From NCBI GenBank assembly GCA_900313705.1, contig OMSJ01000007.1, forward strand, positions 1-55,889: a DNA stretch of 55,889 nt. The letters run 5' to 3'. A program made the position numbers and the translations under genes. Under the pieces are notes generated by a model that saw only the letters and a program-made list of their open reading frames with translations, was not told the DNA's origin and ran no database searches. Positions 34,049 to 43,434 of this stretch are shown one piece after another. The stretch's first letter is position 1. Every line of letters begins with the position of its first letter. This DNA comes from an uncultured Prevotellaceae bacterium. Lineage in GTDB: Bacteria; Bacteroidota; Bacteroidia; Bacteroidales; Bacteroidaceae.

Positions 34049-35947
34049 ATGGAGTATCTTTCTATCCTTCGCAAGTACTGGGGCTATGACGACTTTCGCG
34101 GCATACAGCGCGAAGTCATCGAAAGCATCGGAGCGGGCCGCGACACGCTCGGGCTGATGCCCACCGGCGGCGGCAAGAGCATTACCTTCCAGGTCCCGGC
34201 GATGGCCATGAAGGGCGTCTGCATCGTCTTCACCCCCCTCATCTCGCTGATGCGGGACCAGGTGCAGAACCTGAAGCGCCGTGGCATCAAAGCGGCCTAC
34301 ATCAACAGCCACATGTCGCACGACGAGGTCCTGACCGTCGTCGATAACTGCATCTTCGGAGCCTATAAGTTCCTCTATGTCTCTCCGGAACGCCTTTCCA
34401 GCGAATTGTTTGTGAACAAGCTGCGCCGCATGAGCGTCTCCTTCGTCACGGTCGATGAGGCGCATTGCATCTGTCAGTGGGGCTACGACTTCCGGCCCTC
34501 CTACCTCCACATCGCCAACATCCGCGACATCTTCCCGCATTGCCCTATCCTTGCTCTCACGGCCACGGCGACCCCCGAAGTGACTCGCGACATCCAGCAA
34601 AAGCTACAGTTTCGCGAAGACAACGTCCTGCGGATGAGCTTCGGCAGGAAGAACCTGGCATACATCGTGCAGCATGAGGACGTCATCCTGGACGGCATCG
34701 TCCGTGCCCTACAGTCCATCCCTGGCTCCTGCATCATCTACACGCGCAGCCGCCGTAAATGCTACGAACTGGCAGAGCAGCTCAACGAGCTTGGGCAGAC
34801 GGCAACGTTCTATCATGCCGGACTGACAGGCCTCCAGAAGAACGAGCGTCAGGAACGCTGGCGCCGTGGAGAAGTGCGCGTCATGGTCGCCACCAACGCC
34901 TTTGGCATGGGCATAGACAAGCCCGATGTCCGCCTTGTGCTTCATGCCGATATTCCCGATTCCATCGAAGCCTACTTCCAGGAAGCCGGACGTGCTGGCC
35001 GAGACGGAGAACCCGCCTATGCGATGCTCCTGACGGACGGCAGTGAACGCCAGCGGGCTGCCAGCCGTCTCTCGCAGCAGTTCCCGGCGTTGGACTATGT
35101 CCAAAACGTCTATGAGCTGCTGGGCTGCTACCTCGGCATCGCTGTCGGCGACGGTATGCTCGTCACGCGGGAGTTCAACCTCGAACAGTTCTGCCGCATC
35201 TATGGCTTCTTCCCCACCATGCTGGTCGGTGCACTCGACCTGTTGGACAAGGCAGGCTATATCGAGTATAGCGACGAGGACGACGCATCGAGCCGCCTCC
35301 GCATCAACGTCGCACGTCAGGAACTCTTTCGGGCCCTCGACCCTTCCGGCGAGCAGCTCATCCTCTCCATCCTGCGTCGATATGGCGGCATCTTCGTTGA
35401 CTATGTCTATATCGACGAGGACTTGCTGAGCAGCGAGACAGGACTGACAGGCGATGAGATATACCAGATACTGCTGCGGCTTTCGCAGCTTCATCTCGTC
35501 TCTTTCATTCCACGGAAACACATGCCGCGCGTCACCTTCCGGCAACGCCGTGTTGACAAGGAGGCAGTCCGCCTTTCACCACAAATCTATCAGGAGCGTC
35601 GGCAGCGCTACGAACAGCGCATCGTCGCCATGCTTCAATATGCCGAAGCCGAAGTCGATTGCTGCCGCAGCCGTCAGTTGCTGCGATATTTTGGAGAAGA
35701 AGCAGAACAGGATTGCGGCATCTGCGACGTCTGTCTCCGCCGCAAGGCACAGCCTCCGATGCCGGAGGAAGACAAAGCCTTGCGTTTACACATCCTCAGC
35801 CAGTTGCAGGACGGGCCTCTCGATTCCTGTCGCCTCGACGTCGCCGGCTTCAGCCAAAGTCATGTGGAAGAAGTCATCGACCGTATGCGAGCAGACGGAG
35901 AGATAGCATTCGACGGTATGCGCCTCGTGACCCATGTCAAGCTTTAG
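34049..35947 (+). CDS. recQ: ATP-dependent DNA helicase RecQ
   Basis: The 632-residue protein has the full SF2 helicase set: GLMPTGGGKSITFQVPA (Walker A), FVTVDEAHCICQWGYDFRP (DEAH plus the RecQ aromatic loop), LALTATATPEV, and VMVATNAFGMGIDKPDVRLV. YFQEAGRAGRDGEPAYAML is motif VI. The Zn domain ends CRSRQLLRYFGEEAEQDCGI and CDVC. A winged-helix region precedes it, but there is no clear HRDC domain after residue about 590. It unwinds DNA with RecJ in resection. Its stop overlaps the convergent gene by 4 bp. Confidence 0.94.
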   Translation: MEYLSILRKYWGYDDFRGIQREVIESIGAGRDTLGLMPTGGGKSITFQVPAMAMKGVCIVFTPLISLMRDQVQNLKRRGIKAAYINSHMSHDEVLTVVDNCIFGAYKFLYVSPERLSSELFVNKLRRMSVSFVTVDEAHCICQWGYDFRPSYLHIANIRDIFPHCPILALTATATPEVTRDIQQKLQFREDNVLRMSFGRKNLAYIVQHEDVILDGIVRALQSIPGSCIIYTRSRRKCYELAEQLNELGQTATFYHAGLTGLQKNERQERWRRGEVRVMVATNAFGMGIDKPDVRLVLHADIPDSIEAYFQEAGRAGRDGEPAYAMLLTDGSERQRAASRLSQQFPALDYVQNVYELLGCYLGIAVGDGMLVTREFNLEQFCRIYGFFPTMLVGALDLLDKAGYIEYSDEDDASSRLRINVARQELFRALDPSGEQLILSILRRYGGIFVDYVYIDEDLLSSETGLTGDEIYQILLRLSQLHLVSFIPRKHMPRVTFRQRRVDKEAVRLSPQIYQERRQRYEQRIVAMLQYAEAEVDCCRSRQLLRYFGEEAEQDCGICDVCLRRKAQPPMPEEDKALRLHILSQLQDGPLDSCRLDVAGFSQSHVEEVIDRMRADGEIAFDGMRLVTHVKL

Positions 35948-37185
35948 CGCCAAGCCTTCCTGACGTTCAGTTGTATGTTCCAGTTGGCTTCCGTAAGCGT
36001 ATAGATGCCAGCATCGTGAAGCACCGTCCAGAGCGGCCTGTGGCAATGGACGTAGCTGATGCGCTTCTCCATGACCCATAGGTTGACGAGGTGCGTGATG
36101 TCCAATGGGTTCATCTCTCTCGTCAGCAAAAGAAACTCGCGGGCATTGTCGGTGTTGCCATTGAAGATGGGCGCCAGTTGCAGTATCAGTTGGCGCTCGT
36201 TCTCATCCATGTTGCCTGTTCCTTCCTCGTCCAGTCCCAACTGTCTGCGCAGCTGCTTCCGCAGCACCAGTGCCGACAGCAGCATGAGGAGTTTGCGTCG
36301 CGGTATGCTCAGGTAAAGCAGCCGGTGCATGAGTTCCCCAAACGTGTCTTTCTGATAGTAAAGGTCGGCAGGCAGCTTTAGCAGGCTTTCCTCTATGACG
36401 TCCAACTGCCTCGTGATGGTAGGCTCCCACTGCTTCACGTCGCTCAGTTCAGCGTTGTGAATGAGGCACCACTGCTGGTGCATTCGTCCCGCTTCCGCAC
36501 TCTGGCAGAGCATAGGCAGGTAGCGGCTCTGGAACTCGCCGATGCGCTCCTTGCTGCCCAGCGCAGTGAGGGTGCGGCGCAGTTTCGGCGCCAAGGCACG
36601 TACGTCGGGGTCGGCATGGCGGTTGACCAGTTGACGTATCTGGCTGAGCTGCTGCTGCGTCTCCTGGCAGACATCCCATTGAGCCAGTTGCAGGATGAGG
36701 GCGAGGTGTTCCAGCAGAGTCTGCTTGTTCATGCTGCCGCTACGCCTGAGTTCTGCCAGCACCACCTTGAGGCTGATGTCGAGGCGGCAGTCCTCCGGGT
36801 TGCTGTCCATGAGCGGAGCACCCGTCCATTGCCATTCAGTCCAGATGCTTGTCGAGTCGTCGGGATTGCCGGAAGGGGTAGGGTAGTCCCCGCTGACGCT
36901 TATGTTGTAGCAGCGTCCCTCGCAGTCGGTGTCAGTCACCCTTCCCACCAGGACCGATGAGCCGTTGTGCTGCATCATGCACAGCACGTGTTCCAGGTCG
37001 AAGCGGCTCACCACACCTCGGTAGGCAGTGCCCACCAGAGCACGGACAATGATGCCGAAGTCGTGCGTCTGTTCCGTCACAAGCAGCACCTCAGGCTTCT
37101 GCCGTTCCAAAGCAGACATCACGGCACCTACGTCAGCCTCATTGCAAGCATATTGCACGCCAGTAATCTGTATAAGTGTTTCCAT
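35944..37185 (-). CDS. hypothetical protein with possible N-terminal HIRAN-like domain
   Basis: The 413-residue protein is not recognised with confidence. Residues 1-95 (LIQITGVQYACNEADVGAVM, then LLVTEQTHDFGIIVRALVGT, YRGVVSRFDL) resemble the beta-rich HIRAN fold used for DNA-end binding, but the match is by eye and weak. The middle is alpha-helical and rich in Leu/Gln, and the C-terminus includes FLLLTREMNPLDITHLVNLW. No nuclease motif was found. It is convergent with recQ and overlaps its stop by 4 bp. The open frame extends to 37197 with TTG, but the ATG at 37185 is preferred. Confidence 0.6.
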   Translation of the reverse strand: METLIQITGVQYACNEADVGAVMSALERQKPEVLLVTEQTHDFGIIVRALVGTAYRGVVSRFDLEHVLCMMQHNGSSVLVGRVTDTDCEGRCYNISVSGDYPTPSGNPDDSTSIWTEWQWTGAPLMDSNPEDCRLDISLKVVLAELRRSGSMNKQTLLEHLALILQLAQWDVCQETQQQLSQIRQLVNRHADPDVRALAPKLRRTLTALGSKERIGEFQSRYLPMLCQSAEAGRMHQQWCLIHNAELSDVKQWEPTITRQLDVIEESLLKLPADLYYQKDTFGELMHRLLYLSIPRRKLLMLLSALVLRKQLRRQLGLDEEGTGNMDENERQLILQLAPIFNGNTDNAREFLLLTREMNPLDITHLVNLWVMEKRISYVHCHRPLWTVLHDAGIYTLTEANWNIQLNVRKAWR

Positions 37186-37231
37186 GGTAATCCCCAAATT
37201 GTAAATGGCAAATGGTCAAATCGTAAATTGT

Positions 37232-37325
37232 AAATCCTAAAATCCTAAAATCCTAAAATCCTTCAATCCTTCAATCCTTAAATCCTTCAATCCTTAAATC
37301 CTTCAATCCTTAAATCCTTCAATCC
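37232..37325. repeat. 8-bp tandem arrays (AAATCCTA / AATCCTTC type)
   Basis: Several AAATCCTA units are followed by about nine AATCCTTC/AATCCTTA units with exact 8-bp period. The array fills nearly the whole spacer between the S24 repressor gene (stop at 37326) and the orphan gene (start at 37185), both on the minus strand. Confidence 0.9.
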
Positions 37326-38051
37326 CTATATGTCCCTCATCACCATGATGACGCGATAGGCAGCTCGGAACTCGCTCTTGGGCAGCCTGCCGCCGTCGGC
37401 CAGTTGGTAGTTGGGGTTTTCTGTAGAAAGGAGCAGGAAGGGTGACGTTGGTCCTGGGTCCTGCACCATCTTCACCATCAGGCGTCCGTCAGTGGTCTGC
37501 ACGAGGTAAGGGTCTCCCTGCCGGAAGTCCTCGTAGCGGCCCAGTGCTTCCCCTACGCCGACATAGTCGCCGTCCTGTATGCGGGGCAACATGCTGTCGC
37601 CGTGGCACTGGAAGACGTACTTGATGTCGCGTCTCGGCATCTGTACCGGTGTCAGTCCCTCTCTGGCTTCCGTTTGCGGAGCATCACCCAAGGTGGGTTG
37701 CAGGCCAGTCACCAGCATAGCCGAGGCATCTGCCTGTGGCCTGTCCATGTGATAGTTAGGCTTCAACCCCGTGCCTTGTTCGGGAACCTGATACGGCAGG
37801 AGCTCCTCTTCGTCGTCCTCTGCAGGCAATGGCAGCGACCCGTATGACTGTTGAGTGCTCCCTCCGAGAAGCCACTCACGGTCTATCTGTGGGAAACGAG
37901 CCATGATGGCCTCTATGCCCCGACGAGGGATGTGGTTGCGATAGACCCAATTGTTGACGGCCTGTGGCGTGACACCTATCATGTCGGCTAGGTGCGAGCG
38001 GTTGCGGCTATACCGTTCCACCAGAATGCTAATCTTTTCCTCTATTGTCAT
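37326..38051 (-). CDS. S24/LexA-like repressor with N-terminal HTH
   Basis: The 241-residue protein begins with an XRE/CI-type HTH (RNRSHLADMIGVTPQAVNNW, about residues 16-35). An acidic linker follows, and then a peptidase S24 domain with FQCHGDSMLPRIQDGDYVGV (catalytic Ser) and RLMVKMVQDPG (catalytic Lys). This is the phage-CI/LexA-like layout in which RecA filament or stress triggers self-cleavage. No phage genes are nearby, so it is probably a chromosomal stress regulator. A promoter (TAACTTTG at 38076-38083, minus) precedes the ATG. It is divergent from the sugar kinase gene. Confidence 0.86.
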   Translation of the reverse strand: MTIEEKISILVERYSRNRSHLADMIGVTPQAVNNWVYRNHIPRRGIEAIMARFPQIDREWLLGGSTQQSYGSLPLPAEDDEEELLPYQVPEQGTGLKPNYHMDRPQADASAMLVTGLQPTLGDAPQTEAREGLTPVQMPRRDIKYVFQCHGDSMLPRIQDGDYVGVGEALGRYEDFRQGDPYLVQTTDGRLMVKMVQDPGPTSPFLLLSTENPNYQLADGGRLPKSEFRAAYRVIMVMRDI

Positions 38052-38075
38052 TTACTTATGTTTTATTTTCGAGAG

Positions 38076-38083
38076 CAAAGTTA
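38076..38083 (-). promoter_or_regulatory. -7 promoter element of the S24 repressor gene
   Basis: TAACTTTG on the minus strand, 25 nt upstream of the ATG at 38051, with a CTTG at the -33 position. It is about 100 nt from the divergent sugar-kinase promoter, so the repressor could act on both. Confidence 0.55.
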
Positions 38084-38185
38084 AAACAAAATACAGTAAT
38101 ACGCAAGATAATGCCTTAAAATTTTACACAAAAGGTGCGAAGTTATTATCATTAACACAAAGCAAGGAAGAAAAATGCGATGATA

Positions 38186-38217
38186 TTTGTCGCGCTCATC
38201 TTTTTTTCGTACTTTTG
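38186..38217 (+). promoter_or_regulatory. promoter of the sugar kinase-GH2 operon (TTTG-N20-TACTTTTG)
   Basis: TTTG at 38186-38189 and TACTTTTG at 38210-38217 are separated by 20 nt. The ATG of the sugar kinase gene follows 21 nt downstream. Confidence 0.8.
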
Positions 38218-38237
38218 TACTCACTAAATAGCAAGAA

Positions 38238-39170
38238 ATGGTTAATAGCAGAAAAGTCATAGGAGTAGGTGAATCCATCCTGGATATCATCTTTCAGGAC
38301 AGGCAGCCTGTGGCAGCAGTAGCAGGTGGCAGCAGTTTCAACAGCATCATCAGTGTGGGGCGGGCCGGAGTGCCGTGTACATTCGTCGGCTATACAGGAG
38401 CAGACATCGTCGGACAGCAGACGGTGGACTTCCTTCGTGCCAATGGCGTCGGCACAGAGCACTTCCAACTGAGGCAGGGCGAGAAGAGTGCCATCAGCTT
38501 GGCTTTCCTTGGCCAGAACCACGATGCCAGCTACCTCTTCTACAAAGAGACGCCGCACGTAGCATCCTCCTGGACATTGCCGGCTGTGGAACGCGGCGAT
38601 GTCATGCTCTACGGTTCCTACTTTGCAGCCTGCACTGGCATGAGGCCCTTGATTGTGCAAATGCTGGAGCGGGCCGCACAGGGAAGCGCCATTGTCTATT
38701 ACGACATTAACTTCCGCCGCAACCATAGCGATGAGCTGGAGACTCTCACACCTTTCATCCTGCAGAACCTCCAGCAGAGCACAATCGTCAGAGGCAGCAC
38801 CGATGACTTCGATGTGCTGTTCGCTTCGCGCGACGCGCGCGTAATATATAATATGTATATAAGCCGCCATTGCCCGCTCCTCATCTGCACGGCAGGTGCA
38901 GGACAAATCACCGTCTGCACTCCCGGCGGATGCTACGACTTCCAGGCACCGCCCATCGACGACGTGGTGAGTACCGTCGGAGCTGGCGACAGCTTCAATG
39001 CTGGCTTTGCCTGTGCCCTCATCTGGGAAGGCATCATGCCTGAAGACCTGCCTGGCCTCGGTCGCGATGTCTGGCAACGCCTTGTCGCTACTGCCTGCCG
39101 CTTTGCAGGAGAGACGTGCAGAAGCACCGAAAACTATATAAGCTCCAAGAGCAACATATGCCCTAATTAG
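38238..39170 (+). CDS. PfkB-family carbohydrate kinase (fructokinase-like)
   Basis: The 310-residue protein has the ribokinase fold. GVGESILDIIF opens it, GGSSFNSIISVGRAGVPCTF carries the first PfkB signature, and DDVVSTVGAGDSFNAGFACA is the second signature with the catalytic Asp (about residue 254). It phosphorylates a free sugar, perhaps fructose or a related hexose; specificity cannot be read. It shares a promoter with the GH2 gene 15 nt downstream, so it may act on a monosaccharide released by that enzyme, but galactose would normally need galK, so the link is uncertain. Confidence 0.88.
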   Translation: MVNSRKVIGVGESILDIIFQDRQPVAAVAGGSSFNSIISVGRAGVPCTFVGYTGADIVGQQTVDFLRANGVGTEHFQLRQGEKSAISLAFLGQNHDASYLFYKETPHVASSWTLPAVERGDVMLYGSYFAACTGMRPLIVQMLERAAQGSAIVYYDINFRRNHSDELETLTPFILQNLQQSTIVRGSTDDFDVLFASRDARVIYNMYISRHCPLLICTAGAGQITVCTPGGCYDFQAPPIDDVVSTVGAGDSFNAGFACALIWEGIMPEDLPGLGRDVWQRLVATACRFAGETCRSTENYISSKSNICPN

Positions 39171-39184
39171 CCTTATCAAATCTT

Positions 39185-42100
39185 ATGAAAAACATCCTTA
39201 TCTCCCTGTTCCTTTTCGCACTTGCCTTTAGTGCCAGTGCAGATGACGCCCTCAAAGGCTTCTTGTATAACCAGGCTTCAGCGCCCGACGGCACAGAATG
39301 GCAAAGCCCTGAAAAGCTCTCGCTGAACAAACTTCAGCCACGTGCTCATATCTTCCCCTTTGCCAATGCCGAGGCAGCGCGCAAAGTGTTGCCCGAAGGA
39401 AGCAAGTATTACCAAAGCCTCGATGGCATATGGAAGTTCCATTGGTGTGCTCATCCCGACCAAAGGCCAAAGAGCTTTGCTGACGCTTCCTATGACGTCT
39501 CGGCTTGGGACGACATCAAGGTGCCTGGCTGCTGGAACGTGCAAGGACTGGGCAAGCACGGTGAGATGAAGTACGGTGTGCCCATCTACGTCAACCAGCC
39601 TGTCATCTTCTACCACGAAGTGAAGAAGGACGACTGGCGTGAAGGCGTGATGCGCGAACCGAAAGACCAAAGGTGGACCACCTATAAGTATCGCAACGAG
39701 GTAGGCTCCTACCGACGTTCCTTCACCGTGCCCGCTGAATGGAAAGGCAGGCAGGTCATCATCAACTTCGACGGTGTCGATAGTTTCTTCTACCTCTGGG
39801 TCAACGGACATTATGTCGGCTTCAGCAAGAACAGCCGCAACACGGCACGCTTCGACATAACCGATTACTTGAAGCAAGGCGAAAACATCGTTGCCGTGGA
39901 AGTCTATCGCAGCAGCGACGGCTCCTTCCTTGAAGCGCAGGACATGTTCCGCTTGCCCGGCATCTTCCGCAGCACATACCTCACCTCCTTCCCCAAGGTT
40001 CAAGTGAACGACCTTTCGGTGCGTACCGTCGAGTATGGCGGAAGCGGTGCCATCATCCGCATCGACCGCAAGCTCAAGAACATGACAAAGAAGGTGCTGA
40101 AGGGTTTGACGATGACCTACAGCGTGTATCCCGTCGAACTTTATACCGATGCGACAGGCGACTCGGTGCGTAGCGTCTCGACCCACGTCGTGCCCGTCGA
40201 GAAGGAATCCAATGCGCTGGCTCAGACCTTTGTCAATATCAGGAATCCGTTCCTCTGGAGTGCAGAGACGCCCTACCGCTATGTCCTTGTGGCTGAACTC
40301 AAGGACAAGACGGGCCAGCTCCTTGACTGCACCTCCACCTACTTCGGCATCCGCACCGTTGAGATTCGCGATACAAAAGCAAGCGACGATGAGTTCGGCT
40401 TGGCAGGTCGTTATTTCTATGTCAACGGACAACCCGTGAAACTGAAAGGCGTGAACCGCCACGAGACGAATCCCTCGACGGGCCATGCCATCACGCGGCA
40501 GCAGATGCAGGAGGAGGTGATGCTGATGAAGCGCGGCAACATCAATCATGTCCGCCTCTCGCACTACAGCAACGACCCCTACTTCTACTACCTCGCCGAC
40601 AAGTACGGCCTGTACCTCGAGGACGAGGCTAACATTGAGAGCCACGAGTACTACTACGGTGAAGCGTCTCTTTCGCATCCGAAAGAGTGGCAGGCTGCAC
40701 ATGTGGCAAGGAACATGGAGATGGTGCGTGCCCACATCAATCATCCCAGTATCGTCATCTGGAGCTTGGGCAACGAGGCAGGCCCTGGCGAGAACTTCAA
40801 GGCAGCATACGATGCCATCAAGGCTTTCGACCAGAGTCGTCCCGTTCAGTACGAGCGTAACAACGACATCGTCGATATGGGCTCGAACCAATACCCGTCG
40901 GTCGATTGGGTGCGCTATGCGGTGAAAGGCAACGGACAGGGCATCAAGTATCCCTATCACATATCAGAGTACGCGCATTCGATGGGTAACTCCCTGGGCA
41001 ACCTTGTAGATTATTGGGAAGCCATCGAGAGCACGAACTTCTTCTGCGGTGCTGCCATCTGGGACTGGGTGGACCAAGCCATTGACACCTATACAAAGGA
41101 TGGCATAAAGTACATGGGCTATGGTGGCGACCACGGCGACTGGCCCAACGACGGCATGTTCTGCATGAACGGCATCATGCTGCCCGACCTGACGCCCAAG
41201 CCGCAGTACTTCGAGGTGAAGAAGGTCTATCAGAACGTCAGCGTGAAGCTCGATACGATTACGGGCGCAGGGAAGGATGCCGTGGCACACTTCACTATCT
41301 TCAACAAGAACTACTTCGAGCCGATATACCAAGACACTTACGACGTCGTGGCGTGCCTCGTCAAGGACGGCAAAGTGGTGGCAGAAACTCCTGTCGCTTT
41401 GCCGGAGGATATCCTGCCACGCATGGATGCCCAATGCACCTGCCCTGTCGGTATGCTATACGATGGCGAGTACTTCATCAACGTGGAGTTCCGCCTGAAG
41501 CAGGACATGCCTTGGGCAAAGAAGGGTTATGTGCAGATGGCAGAGCAGCTGGACCTCAACGTGGACGAGCCGGACATCCCCGGACTTTGGGCAGAGGGAA
41601 GCCTCGAAGTCGTACGGGAAGGCTCTGCTACCGTCGTGCAGGGTAAGGACTTTGTCGTCAGCTTCGAGGACAGCGATGGCAGTCTCAACTGTCTGCAGTA
41701 CGGCGGCCAGTATGTCATCGAGAGCGGCAACGGTCCCAAGCTCGATGCTTTCCGTGCACCGGTCGATAATGACAACTGGGCACGGGAGCAGTGGTTCCAG
41801 AACGGCCTCTACGACCTGCAGCACAAGGCAGAGGGACGTCCCATCATCGTCAAGGACAAAGAGCAGGGGACGGTGAGTGTCACCTATACCATCCTCTCGC
41901 AGGCCAAGGTCAAAGGCAGTGTCGCATACCGTCCGGGCAAAGCCGGTCAGCCTTTCGAGAACATCAAGGATGGTGCAGCAATGACCTCCAGCGACTTCCA
42001 TTTCACTACCACACAGCGCTATACCGTTTATCCCGATGGAAGCATTCATGTGGCAGCCAGCATCATCAGCAGTGACCCGGGTGTCGTCCTGCCTCGACTC

Positions 42101-43270
42101 GGCTATGCCATGCAGCTACCTGCCCGATACGGCAATTATACCTACTACGGACGCGGTCCGCTCAACAACTATGCCGACCGCAAGACGGGTTCTTTCATCG
42201 GCCTCTATGAGAGCACCGTCAAGGACCAGTTCGTCAACTTCCCCAAGCCTCAGAGCATGGGCAACCGCGAGAACGTGCGCTGGTGTGCCTTGACCGACGA
42301 TGGTGGCACGGGCGTACAGTTCATCAGCGATAGCAGCAACGGCATGTCTGCCTCAGCCCTGCCCTGGAGTGCCCTCGAGATGACCCTTGCTGCTCATCCC
42401 CATGAGCTGCCCGAGAGCACCGGTACCCATCTCCACCTTGACCTGCAGGTCACGGGTCTCGGCGGTAACAGCTGCGGACAGGGAGGTCCCCTCAGCCAGG
42501 ACCGCGTCAAGGGAGCCCTGCACCAGATGAAGTACGTCATTCGTCCCGTGGCGAAAGGCATGAACCTCTCCGAACGTGGCTATATCACGACCAACCACAG
42601 CTGCCCTGTCAGCATATCGCGTGACAAGGCTGGTCGCGTCACCATACAAGGCGACCAGACCGTCATGGACCCCGAACAGATTTGCTATCAGCTTACGGAA
42701 CCCGGCAAGAAGCCTGGCAAGGTCGTGACCTGCGACCCGTCTGTTGCCCCGTGTGTCGTCTCGATGCGCAATGGCGGCACCATCACGGCATGGTACAAGG
42801 GCGATGAGGCCGTCAAGGTGACTGCTACCTTCGAGCGCATTGAGAACGTGCCCGTCGAGGTGGTCTATGTGAGCAGCGAGGAAGGCCCGGGCAGGGAATA
42901 CGGCAAGAACCTTGTCGATGGCGACCCGAGCACCATCTGGCACACGATGTACAGCATCACGGTGCCGAAGTATCCGCACTGGGTTGACTTCGACTGCGGC
43001 GAGGAGAAACTCATCAAGGGCTTCAGCTACCTACCCCGTCAGGATGGCGGTAACAATGGTAACATCAAGGCATACAAGGTGCAGCTCAGCAAGGATGGCA
43101 AGACTTGGGCAGAACCTGTCAGCGAAGGTGAGTTCGACAGCTCGGCGAAGGAGAAGAAAGTGATGTTTGCCCAGCCACAACGGGCACGCTATCTCCGCTT
43201 TACGGCCCTCTCCAGTCAGAACGGAGCGGACTTTGCCAGCGGTGCCGAATTCAATGTCCTGGCAGAATAG
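39185..43270 (+). CDS. secreted GH2 beta-galactosidase with C-terminal F5/8C domain
   Basis: The 1361-residue protein has a signal peptide (KNILISLFLFALAFSASA). It then has the LacZ-like GH2 order: jelly-roll sugar-binding domain with YRRSFTVPAEWKGRQVIINF, immunoglobulin-like domain, and a TIM barrel with LKGVNRHETNPSTGHAITRQ and SIVIWSLGNEAGPGENFKAA (acid/base Glu, about 532). YHISEYAHSMGNSLGNLVDY holds the nucleophile Glu, about 599. A Bgal small-chain/DUF4981-like region follows (to about 1150). The last 140 residues (EYGKNLVDGDPSTIWHTMYS onward) form an F5/8 type C carbohydrate-binding module. It probably hydrolyses beta-galactosides in the periplasm or outside. No susC/D pair is adjacent. 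Confidence 0.9.
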   Translation: MKNILISLFLFALAFSASADDALKGFLYNQASAPDGTEWQSPEKLSLNKLQPRAHIFPFANAEAARKVLPEGSKYYQSLDGIWKFHWCAHPDQRPKSFADASYDVSAWDDIKVPGCWNVQGLGKHGEMKYGVPIYVNQPVIFYHEVKKDDWREGVMREPKDQRWTTYKYRNEVGSYRRSFTVPAEWKGRQVIINFDGVDSFFYLWVNGHYVGFSKNSRNTARFDITDYLKQGENIVAVEVYRSSDGSFLEAQDMFRLPGIFRSTYLTSFPKVQVNDLSVRTVEYGGSGAIIRIDRKLKNMTKKVLKGLTMTYSVYPVELYTDATGDSVRSVSTHVVPVEKESNALAQTFVNIRNPFLWSAETPYRYVLVAELKDKTGQLLDCTSTYFGIRTVEIRDTKASDDEFGLAGRYFYVNGQPVKLKGVNRHETNPSTGHAITRQQMQEEVMLMKRGNINHVRLSHYSNDPYFYYLADKYGLYLEDEANIESHEYYYGEASLSHPKEWQAAHVARNMEMVRAHINHPSIVIWSLGNEAGPGENFKAAYDAIKAFDQSRPVQYERNNDIVDMGSNQYPSVDWVRYAVKGNGQGIKYPYHISEYAHSMGNSLGNLVDYWEAIESTNFFCGAAIWDWVDQAIDTYTKDGIKYMGYGGDHGDWPNDGMFCMNGIMLPDLTPKPQYFEVKKVYQNVSVKLDTITGAGKDAVAHFTIFNKNYFEPIYQDTYDVVACLVKDGKVVAETPVALPEDILPRMDAQCTCPVGMLYDGEYFINVEFRLKQDMPWAKKGYVQMAEQLDLNVDEPDIPGLWAEGSLEVVREGSATVVQGKDFVVSFEDSDGSLNCLQYGGQYVIESGNGPKLDAFRAPVDNDNWAREQWFQNGLYDLQHKAEGRPIIVKDKEQGTVSVTYTILSQAKVKGSVAYRPGKAGQPFENIKDGAAMTSSDFHFTTTQRYTVYPDGSIHVAASIISSDPGVVLPRLGYAMQLPARYGNYTYYGRGPLNNYADRKTGSFIGLYESTVKDQFVNFPKPQSMGNRENVRWCALTDDGGTGVQFISDSSNGMSASALPWSALEMTLAAHPHELPESTGTHLHLDLQVTGLGGNSCGQGGPLSQDRVKGALHQMKYVIRPVAKGMNLSERGYITTNHSCPVSISRDKAGRVTIQGDQTVMDPEQICYQLTEPGKKPGKVVTCDPSVAPCVVSMRNGGTITAWYKGDEAVKVTATFERIENVPVEVVYVSSEEGPGREYGKNLVDGDPSTIWHTMYSITVPKYPHWVDFDCGEEKLIKGFSYLPRQDGGNNGNIKAYKVQLSKDGKTWAEPVSEGEFDSSAKEKKVMFAQPQRARYLRFTALSSQNGADFASGAEFNVLAE

Positions 43271-43390
43271 CGCGCTATGGAGCATAAAGAGCCTACTTAA
43301 GTTAGGGGTCTTATGGACCTCATAATCTTAAATAATGTTGATTTTTGAAGATTTTGGTGGCGACGAGGACATAATGTCGATAATTATTGC

Positions 43391-43398
43391 TATCTTTG
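43391..43398 (+). promoter_or_regulatory. -7 promoter element inside the upstream open frame of the GNAT-like gene
   Basis: TATCTTTG lies 36 nt upstream of the ATG at 43435. The frame is open from 43387, but transcription would begin near 43405, so the longer reading is not supported. The rest of the 164-nt spacer holds a near-palindrome CCTACTTAAGTTAGG at about 43292-43306. Confidence 0.6.
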
Positions 43399-43434
43399 CA
43401 CACTAAACATGTATTAAAGAGAGTCAAACACGAT

